Source of the DNA: Thermoleophilia bacterium
GTDB lineage: Bacteria; Actinomycetota; Thermoleophilia; Gaiellales; SKUG01
Assembly (NCBI GenBank): GCA_025964455.1
Contig: JAOPYU010000143.1
Span: forward strand, 1 to 7,952
Reading direction: 5' to 3'
Length of the DNA: 7,952 nucleotides
Part shown: piece by piece, positions 1 to 4,216 of the stretch
Layout: each line of letters opens with the position of its first letter
Numbering within the stretch: the first letter of the stretch is position 1
Program-made: the position numbers and the translations under genes
Notes under the pieces: model-generated
The model's input: the letters and a program-made list of their open reading frames with translations, nothing else
What the model was told of the DNA's origin: nothing
The model's database searches: none

Positions 1-813
1 GAACACGGTGACCTGACCCTCGAAGCGATAGATCGAGCCGTGCACGACGGGGATCCCGAGCTGGACCGCGACGTCGTTGACGAGGTAGCGGGTCGGGAGG
101 TTGTCGGTCCCGTCGATGATCACGTCCCAGCCGCGACCGAGCAGGTCGAATGCGTTGCCGGCGTCGAGGCGCGTCTGCAGCTGCTCGACCTCGACGTCCG
201 GGTTGATCGCGCGCAGTGCGTGCGCGGCGGATTCGACCTTCGCCATGCCGAGGCGGTCCTCGGTGTGCAGCAGCTGGCGCTGGAGGTTGGAACGTTCGAC
301 GACGTCGTCGTCGATGAGGCCGATCGTGCCGACCCCGGCGGCGGCGAGGTACAGGGCTGCGGGCGAGCCGAGGCCGCCAGCGCCGAGCAGCAGCATGCGC
401 GCGCCGAGCAGTCGCTGCTGGCCGGCGAGGCCGACCTCCGGGATCGCGACGTGGCGCGAGTAGCGCTCGACCTGCTCCTGCGAGAGCCCGCCCCCGCGCA
501 CGACGGGACGCCCCTCGGCGACCCAGCCGCGGATGCCGCCCGCGACGTTCACGACATCGGTGTAGCCGAGCTCGTGCAGCACGTCGGCCGCGCGGCGGGA
601 GCGACCACCCGAGGCGCAGCTGATGGTGAGCGGTGTGTCGCGGTCGGGCCAGCGTTCGAGCACCTGCTCGATCGCGCCCGCCAGCGGCAGGTGGACGGTA
701 TCGGCGATGTGCTCGCTCGCCCACTCGTCCGGCTCGCGCACGTCCACCCATGTCGCGCCGGCGCTTCGCCGGGCGATCGCCTGCTCGAAATCAACGTCGA
801 TCGGTTCGTTCAT
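1..813 (-). CDS. moeB: Rhodanese-MoeB/ThiF fusion adenylyltransferase (C-terminus cut by window edge)
   Basis: This E1-like enzyme adenylates the C-terminal glycine of a small sulfur-carrier protein (MoaD or ThiS type), and its rhodanese domain can supply persulfide sulfur; it acts in the cytoplasm in molybdopterin or related sulfur-transfer pathways. The visible 271 residues start at ATG 813. Residues 1-105 form a rhodanese domain with active-site loop CASGGRS (Cys66). A linker leads to the ThiF/MoeB domain from about residue 109: YSRHVAIPEVG, nucleotide loop GAGGLGSP (144-151), the D-V-V-E-R-S-N-L-Q-R-Q segment near 170-180, Lys192, DGTDN (234-238) and RFEGQVTVF at the edge. The zinc CxxC motifs would lie beyond the window. 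The rhodanese domain is N-terminal, unlike MoeZ/MOCS3 where it is C-terminal; this order is known in a MoeB subfamily. No strong Shine-Dalgarno precedes the start. It lies 53 bp downstream of plsC on the same strand. Use for MoaD rather than ThiS is inferred. Confidence 0.88.
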   Translation of the reverse strand, partial: MNEPIDVDFEQAIARRSAGATWVDVREPDEWASEHIADTVHLPLAGAIEQVLERWPDRDTPLTISCASGGRSRRAADVLHELGYTDVVNVAGGIRGWVAEGRPVVRGGGLSQEQVERYSRHVAIPEVGLAGQQRLLGARMLLLGAGGLGSPAALYLAAAGVGTIGLIDDDVVERSNLQRQLLHTEDRLGMAKVESAAHALRAINPDVEVEQLQTRLDAGNAFDLLGRGWDVIIDGTDNLPTRYLVNDVAVQLGIPVVHGSIYRFEGQVTVF

Positions 814-829
814 GCCTGCATGATGCCAC

Positions 830-853
830 GGATCGTTGCGCTCGCAACGATCC
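830..853. repeat. Perfect inverted repeat between plsC and moeB
   Basis: GGATCGTTGCG (830-840) and CGCAACGATCC (843-853) are perfectly complementary, giving a 10-bp stem with a GCTC loop. ATGCC (823-827) and GGCAT (854-858) can extend it across a 2-nt bulge. It begins 13 nt after the plsC stop and ends 16 nt before the moeB ATG. No T-run follows on either strand, so it is an incomplete intrinsic terminator, an mRNA processing structure, or an operator in front of moeB. Confidence 0.5.
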
Positions 854-866
854 GGCATGCCGAACA

Positions 867-1601
867 TCACGAGCCGTGCTGGCCACCCCGACGCGACGAG
901 CGCGATTCCGCGATGCGACGCGCCTCGTCGTAGAGCTCGTGGACGCGCTCCCAGACGATGTCGCGGACCTCGTCGACGTGCTCGGGGGTCAGCTCCAGGT
1001 GGCTGAAGTCGAGCGGCGCACCGAAGACGGTCACGGCTCGGGGACGACGCCACCGGGGCCGTCCGTAGACCTCGCGCCGTTTCACGCCCCACGTCGCCGC
1101 CGGCACGACGGGAACCCCCGTCTCGAGGGCGAGGCGGGCAGCGCCGCGCTTCGCAGGGCCGAGCTCCGCGGATTGGCGGTACCGGGTTCCCTCGGGGTAG
1201 ACGACGACAGGCCAGCCGTCGCGCAGCAGGCGCCGCGCGAGCTCCATGGCGAACACGTCGCCGCGACCGCGGTTCACCGGGAACCCGCCACCGCCCTTCA
1301 TGAAGTGCGACACGACCGGATAGCGGAACATCGTCGACTTGGCCATGAACCGGAGGTTGCGTCGCTGCGGGGCGGCCTGCAGGAAGGGGTCGGCGTACGA
1401 GGAGTGGTTGGGCACCATCAGGTACGCGCCCGTCTCCGGCAGGTGCTCCACGCCGTGCGCCTCGGCTCGGAACACGTGGTTCCAGTACCACAGGGTGAGC
1501 AGGCGGATGACGCGCTCGAGCAGGCCGATCTTCATCGTCAGCCACGGCTCGTAGTCGGCGTCCTCGTACGTGCGCGGCTCGGAGTGGGGGGTCGTGCTCA
1601 T
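867..1601 (-). CDS. plsC: 1-acyl-sn-glycerol-3-phosphate acyltransferase (PlsC/LPLAT family)
   Basis: Membrane-associated acyltransferase that acylates lysophosphatidic acid to phosphatidic acid in phospholipid synthesis. The 244 residues carry the four family motifs in order: NHSSYADP (65-72, the NHx4D catalytic motif with His66 and Asp71), GGFPVNRG (105-112, substrate-binding Arg111), VYPEGTR (134-140) and VPVVPAA (163-169). A hydrophobic, Trp-rich stretch near residues 30-44 (RLLTLWYWNHVF) probably sits at the membrane face. Length is normal for the family. I chose ATG 1601 (MSTTPHSEPR). Longer in-frame starts at 1619 and 1676 exist, but the 1676 start would lie upstream of the hairpin at 1636-1667, and none of the starts has a clear Shine-Dalgarno. 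The C-terminus is basic and Ser/Arg-rich. The exact acyl acceptor cannot be read from the sequence; polar-lipid or glycolipid acyltransferases share these motifs. Confidence 0.9.
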   Translation of the reverse strand: MSTTPHSEPRTYEDADYEPWLTMKIGLLERVIRLLTLWYWNHVFRAEAHGVEHLPETGAYLMVPNHSSYADPFLQAAPQRRNLRFMAKSTMFRYPVVSHFMKGGGGFPVNRGRGDVFAMELARRLLRDGWPVVVYPEGTRYRQSAELGPAKRGAARLALETGVPVVPAATWGVKRREVYGRPRWRRPRAVTVFGAPLDFSHLELTPEHVDEVRDIVWERVHELYDEARRIAESRSSRRGGQHGS

Positions 1602-1635
1602 GGCGCGGAAGCATCGCATACGCGCGAGAAGAACT

Positions 1636-1667
1636 GAGGGCGGCCCGCTGGGTGCGGTGCCGCCCTC
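1636..1667 (-). terminator. Terminator-like hairpin upstream of plsC
   Basis: GAGGGCGGC (1636-1644) pairs perfectly with GCCGCCCTC (1659-1667), and inside it CCGC (1645-1648) pairs with GCGG (1654-1657), giving about 13 bp around a TGGGT loop with one bulged base. Read on the minus strand it is followed by AGTTCTTCTC, a weak T-rich tail, so it could end the minus-strand transcripts that start near 2143 or 1905 before they enter plsC. It could also act as an attenuator in the plsC leader. The plus-strand side has no T tract. Confidence 0.45.
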
Positions 1668-1747
1668 GTGATTCACGCAGTGTCCCGGACCTGGTGTGGG
1701 TGCCGGCGCACAGGGATATGGGTGCGCGGCGTGGGAGGTGGAGCCCG

Positions 1748-1829
1748 CGTCGCACGCTCTATGGGGAGGGGGGAGGGAGCGTGCGGCGGTATGTGGGACG
1801 GATCGGGCTCCGGGGGGAGGGTCGATCCG
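1748..1829 (-). ncRNA. 6C-like small RNA (two C6-loop hairpins)
   Basis: Read on the minus strand there are two consecutive hairpins, 10 nt apart, each with a 17-nt loop carrying a run of six C. Hairpin A: stem CGGATCG/CGATCCG (1829-1823 with 1805-1799), loop 1822-1806 containing CCCTCCCCCC. Hairpin B: stem CGCACGCTC/GAGCGTGCG (1785-1777 with 1759-1751, plus two more pairs past a C-A mismatch), loop 1776-1760 containing CCTCCCCCCTCCCC. Two stem-loops each with at least six cytosines in the loop is the definition of 6C RNA, known from actinobacteria (B11 in Mycobacterium). Family RNAs are thought to pair with G-rich mRNA segments through these loops. The 5' end is not visible; a candidate promoter lies at 1912-1940, and the hairpin at 1636-1667 is a candidate 3' end. 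Assignment rests on structure and loop content only; I could not run a covariance model. Confidence 0.6.
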
Positions 1830-1911
1830 GGATGGAGCTGCGTGTCAGCCGGTCTGGCAGGTCGCGGCACCCGAGGGTCTCGCGTGGCCCGCCTGAGGCC
1901 TTCCGGTGGAA

Positions 1912-1940
1912 TATTTACAGATAGAGCACGGTTTGTGCAA
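1912..1940 (-). promoter_or_regulatory. Possible promoter for the 6C-like RNA
   Basis: On the minus strand TTGCAC (1940-1935) and TAAATA (1917-1912) are separated by exactly 17 nt in a locally AT-rich patch. Transcription would start near 1905, about 75 nt before the first C6 hairpin. The -35 box is good, but the -10 lacks the final T, so the call is weak. Confidence 0.3.
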
Positions 1941-1972
1941 GATCTTTTCCGGAAGTTGGCCGCTTCTGCCGA

Positions 1973-2104
1973 TCAGAGTCGACGAACAACGCGGTATCGC
2001 TTGCCGGCGATCCATGTCCAGCGGGCGGCGGTCGTGTGTCGCACGGGGCCGAGCGCATCGAGGCGATCGGTGTGGAGCGCGACCTGGTACGGGGTGATCA
2101 ACAT
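1973..2104 (-). CDS. 43-residue basic small protein, function unknown
   Basis: A short ORF running ATG 2104 to TGA 1973. The case for it being real comes from its signals: the Shine-Dalgarno AAGGAAGGAG (2121-2112) ends 7 nt before the ATG, and a good promoter lies 46 nt upstream of the start. The product begins MLITPYQVALHTDRL and ends WTWIAGKRYRVVRRL. It has two Trp and a basic C-terminus, no signal peptide and no transmembrane segment. The final aromatic/basic stretch (W-x-W-I-x-G-K-R-Y-R-V) loosely resembles short beta-strand actinobacterial domains with an F-x-W-x-G-x-x-Y-x-V pattern, but the match is too short to name a family. It could be a functional small protein, a leader peptide for the minus-strand transcript, or a truncated remnant. 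It sits directly upstream of the 6C-like RNA. Confidence 0.55.
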   Translation of the reverse strand: MLITPYQVALHTDRLDALGPVRHTTAARWTWIAGKRYRVVRRL

Positions 2105-2111
2105 GGTGCAA

Positions 2112-2121
2112 CTCCTTCCTT
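2112..2121 (-). promoter_or_regulatory. Strong ribosome binding site of the 43-codon ORF
   Basis: AAGGAAGGAG on the minus strand ends 7 nt upstream of ATG 2104. It is the strongest Shine-Dalgarno I see in the window and fixes the start of the small ORF. Confidence 0.65.
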
Positions 2122-2149
2122 GGTTGGTTGCTTTATTTGGCGTGAGAGA

Positions 2150-2178
2150 ACCTTACCTGAAATATCTTCGGCTTTCAA
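2150..2178 (-). promoter_or_regulatory. Sigma70-type promoter of the 43-codon ORF
   Basis: On the minus strand TTGAAA (2178-2173) and TAAGGT (2155-2150) are spaced by exactly 17 nt, with an AT-rich spacer. The predicted start is near 2143, leaving a leader of about 39 nt that holds the strong ribosome binding site. Two near-identical AT-rich words, TGAAATATC (2158-2166, inside the spacer) and TAAAATATC (2191-2199), flank the -35 box on the plus strand and could be regulator half-sites. Confidence 0.5.
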
Positions 2179-2274
2179 GGCTGATCGCCGTAAAATATCG
2201 ACCGATTGGCGGAATGCGGCCAGTGACCTGCACGCGGCGATGGGCTCGAGCGTGCGCGATCGCCGACCTGCGTC

Positions 2275-2288
2275 ACGCCAATTGGCGT
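2275..2288. promoter_or_regulatory. 14-bp perfect palindrome, candidate operator
   Basis: ACGCCAATTGGCGT is a perfect palindrome. CCTGC (2267-2271) and GCAGG (2291-2295) flank it and are also complementary. A further half-site ATTGGCG lies at 2205-2211. It lies between the minus-strand small-ORF promoter and the plus-strand amylase gene, a natural place for a dimeric regulator that could act on either side. No regulator gene is in the window. Confidence 0.4.
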
Positions 2289-2414
2289 TGGCAGGCAGGT
2301 GCGGGGCCCCTCGGGCACCCGACGACGCCCCGGAGGGAGCGGCCGCACACGGCCACGCGACCGGGCGGGGCGCCCATCGAATTCCGGAGCGTGCTTCACG
2401 CACGTGGGCGCCGG

Positions 2415-2420
2415 TAGACT
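2415..2420 (+). promoter_or_regulatory. Possible -10 box of the GH13-ppx operon
   Basis: TAGACT fits the actinobacterial TAnnnT -10 pattern, with GG directly before it. No good -35 box sits at 16-18 nt. An inverted repeat CGTGC-TTCAC-GCACG (2390-2404) lies immediately upstream where a -35 or operator would be. Transcription would start near 2427, giving a leader of about 80 nt to the amylase ATG. Confidence 0.3.
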
Positions 2421-2432
2421 TGCTCCGCACCG

Positions 2433-2510
2433 ATGACGAACCGCGCGAGCGGTGCCGGCGACCACGGACGCCACGTCGAGTACATGCCACGGAGGGCAGT
2501 TTTCCCATGA
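2433..2510 (+). other. Possible 25-codon upstream ORF overlapping the amylase start
   Basis: ATG 2433 opens a 25-codon frame (MTNRASGAGDHGRH...) ending at TGA 2508-2510, so its stop overlaps the amylase ATG (2507-2509) in an ATGA arrangement. It begins 12 nt after the possible -10 box, so it would be nearly leaderless. It has no Shine-Dalgarno and no recognisable sequence feature. The overlap could be chance. Confidence 0.2.
2491..2496 (+). promoter_or_regulatory. Ribosome binding site that sets the GH13 start
   Basis: GGAGGG lies 10 nt upstream of ATG 2507. It is the reason for choosing this start over the longer open frame that extends to 2036, whose upstream part has no protein-like features. 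Confidence 0.6.
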
Positions 2511-4216
2511 TCGTCGCCGCATCCACCACCTCGCCGGCCAGCCCCGCGACTGCGACCACGACCCCGACCACGCCGGCTCCTGTCGCCCCGACGAGCGTGT
2601 CGCCGAGCGCCGCGCCGAATGCAGCGACGCGGCCGCTCCAGCCATCACGGGGCGCCGCGGCGAGCCAGGCTGGCGACGGCGCCAAGGGGCTGGTGATCCC
2701 TGACTGGGTCAAGGACGCGGTCTTCTACCAGGTGTTCCCCGAGCGCTTCGCCAACGGTGACATGGGCAACGACCCGCGCGGCACCGATCCGTGGGGCACG
2801 GCGCCCAAGAACGAGGGCATGATGGGCGGCGACCTGCAGGGCGTGTCCCAGCGGATGGGCTACCTCACGCAGCTGGGCGTCAACGCGCTGTACTTCAACC
2901 CGATCTTCGAGGCGCCCTCCAACCACAAGTACAACACGGCCGACTACGACCACGTGGATGCGGACTTCGGCGGTGACGCAGCCTTCAAGGAGGTCGTCGA
3001 CGTCGCGCACCGCAACGGCGTGAAGGTCATGCTGGACGGCGTGTTCAACCACGTGTCGCACCAGCACAAGTGGTTCAAGGACGTGCGTGAGAAGGGGCCG
3101 AAGAGCGAGTACTTCGACCGCTTCACCGTGAAGAACTGGCCGATCAAGTACAACCGTGACAAGGACGGCGTGCTGCGCTCGGACGATTACCTGTCCTGGT
3201 GGAACTACGCGACCATCCCGCAGCTCAAGACCGACAACCCGAAGGTCCGCGACTACTTCCTGACCGGCAAGGACTCCGTCGTCAAGAAGTGGATCCGCGA
3301 CGGCAAGATCGACGGCTGGCGCATGGACGTGGCCGACGACCCCAACTTCTCCTCCGACTACTGGCGCACGGCGCGCAAGGAGATCAAGTCGGCGAACCCC
3401 GATGCCTACATGGTGGCGGAGAACTGGAAGGACGCCGGCAGCATGCTGCAGGGCGACCAGTTCGACGGGGCGATGAATTACCAGTACTTCACCTTCCCCA
3501 GCGTCGACTTCTTCGCCAAGAAGACCGGCAGCGTCGACGACTTCGTCAAGCGGATCTCCAACAACTACTCCCGCGAGGCTCGTCACGGCGCCTTCAACAT
3601 CCTCGACTCGCACGACACGCCGCGCTTCATCACGCAGGCGGGCGGCGACTGGTACCGGCAGCGACCGGCGGCGATCTTCCAGATGACCTACATCGGTGCG
3701 CCGGTCATCTACTACGGGGACGAGCTCGGCATGGAAGGCGCCGGCGACCCGGATTCGCGGCGCTCGATGGAGTGGGAGCTCGCCCCCGGCAACAAGACCA
3801 AGGACGGCACGCCGGTACACGGCGACGCGCGACCCGTGGTGCAGGCGCAGAACGGTGTCGAGGTGAACCGCAAGGCGCGCGCCGAGCAGCTGTTCGGGCT
3901 GTACCAGAAGCTGATCGCGACGCGGAAGGCCGAGCCTGCGCTGCGACGCGGCGACTTCACCGTGCTGGCGACGCACAACGACGACTCGACGCTCGCCTAC
4001 CGACGTCACGTCGAGGGCACGGCGCGTGACGCGATCGTGGCGATCAACAACAACGTCGTGAGCAAGGACATCCGCGTACCGCTGGCCGGCGTCGCCGATG
4101 ACGGGACGCAGTTCACCGACGCACTGAGCGGCAAGGCGTTCCGCGTCGTCAATGGCGAGATCGTGGTCCCTGCCGTGGACGGCAACTTCGGCGCCGTGCT
4201 CCTGCGCGACGCCTGA
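2507..4216 (+). CDS. GH13 alpha-amylase family hydrolase (neopullulanase/amylopullulanase-like)
   Basis: Retaining alpha-glucan hydrolase that cleaves alpha-1,4 (possibly also alpha-1,6) links in starch, glycogen, pullulan or maltodextrins. The 569 residues begin with about 60 residues rich in Thr, Pro, Ser and Ala. The (beta/alpha)8 domain starts at PDWVKDAVFYQVFPERFANG (65-84). All four GH13 regions are intact: DGVFNH (177-182), GWRMDVADD (270-278, nucleophile Asp274), MVAENW (302-307, acid/base Glu305) and NILDSHDTPR (364-373, Asp370). A C-terminal beta domain follows from about residue 480. The AENW-DA form with GDQFDGAMNY resembles GH13_39/GH13_20 enzymes, but there is no N-terminal CBM34-type domain. 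No classical signal peptide is visible, although Thr/Pro-rich linkers usually follow one, so location is unclear. It has 32 lysines, while its downstream neighbours have almost none. The stop TGA overlaps the next ATG by one base. Exact specificity cannot be read from the sequence. Confidence 0.9.
   Translation: MIVAASTTSPASPATATTTPTTPAPVAPTSVSPSAAPNAATRPLQPSRGAAASQAGDGAKGLVIPDWVKDAVFYQVFPERFANGDMGNDPRGTDPWGTAPKNEGMMGGDLQGVSQRMGYLTQLGVNALYFNPIFEAPSNHKYNTADYDHVDADFGGDAAFKEVVDVAHRNGVKVMLDGVFNHVSHQHKWFKDVREKGPKSEYFDRFTVKNWPIKYNRDKDGVLRSDDYLSWWNYATIPQLKTDNPKVRDYFLTGKDSVVKKWIRDGKIDGWRMDVADDPNFSSDYWRTARKEIKSANPDAYMVAENWKDAGSMLQGDQFDGAMNYQYFTFPSVDFFAKKTGSVDDFVKRISNNYSREARHGAFNILDSHDTPRFITQAGGDWYRQRPAAIFQMTYIGAPVIYYGDELGMEGAGDPDSRRSMEWELAPGNKTKDGTPVHGDARPVVQAQNGVEVNRKARAEQLFGLYQKLIATRKAEPALRRGDFTVLATHNDDSTLAYRRHVEGTARDAIVAINNNVVSKDIRVPLAGVADDGTQFTDALSGKAFRVVNGEIVVPAVDGNFGAVLLRDA

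Noticed and set aside
1748..1830. G-quadruplexes or Shine-Dalgarno-like G-rich loops on the plus strand
   Set aside because: The same bases are better explained by the paired C6-loop hairpins on the minus strand. Stem B is slightly better on the plus strand (a G-U instead of C-A), so this is not fully excluded.
1914..1943. Plus-strand promoter TTTACA-18 nt-CAAGAT
   Set aside because: The -10 box is poor, it overlaps a better-placed minus-strand candidate, and the nearest plus-strand gene is more than 550 bp away.
1668..2417. 249-codon plus-strand open frame through the intergenic region
   Set aside because: Composition looks random and it has no ribosome binding site. It runs antisense to the 6C-like RNA and small ORF. 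The hydrophobic piece beginning MVQLLPWLVALF near 2103 is the complement of a ribosome binding site region.
2036..2506. N-terminal extension of the amylase by 157 codons to the first ATG of the open frame
   Set aside because: The extension has no domain or signal peptide, crosses the AT-rich minus-strand promoter and the small ORF, and a GGAGGG site marks the ATG at 2507 instead.
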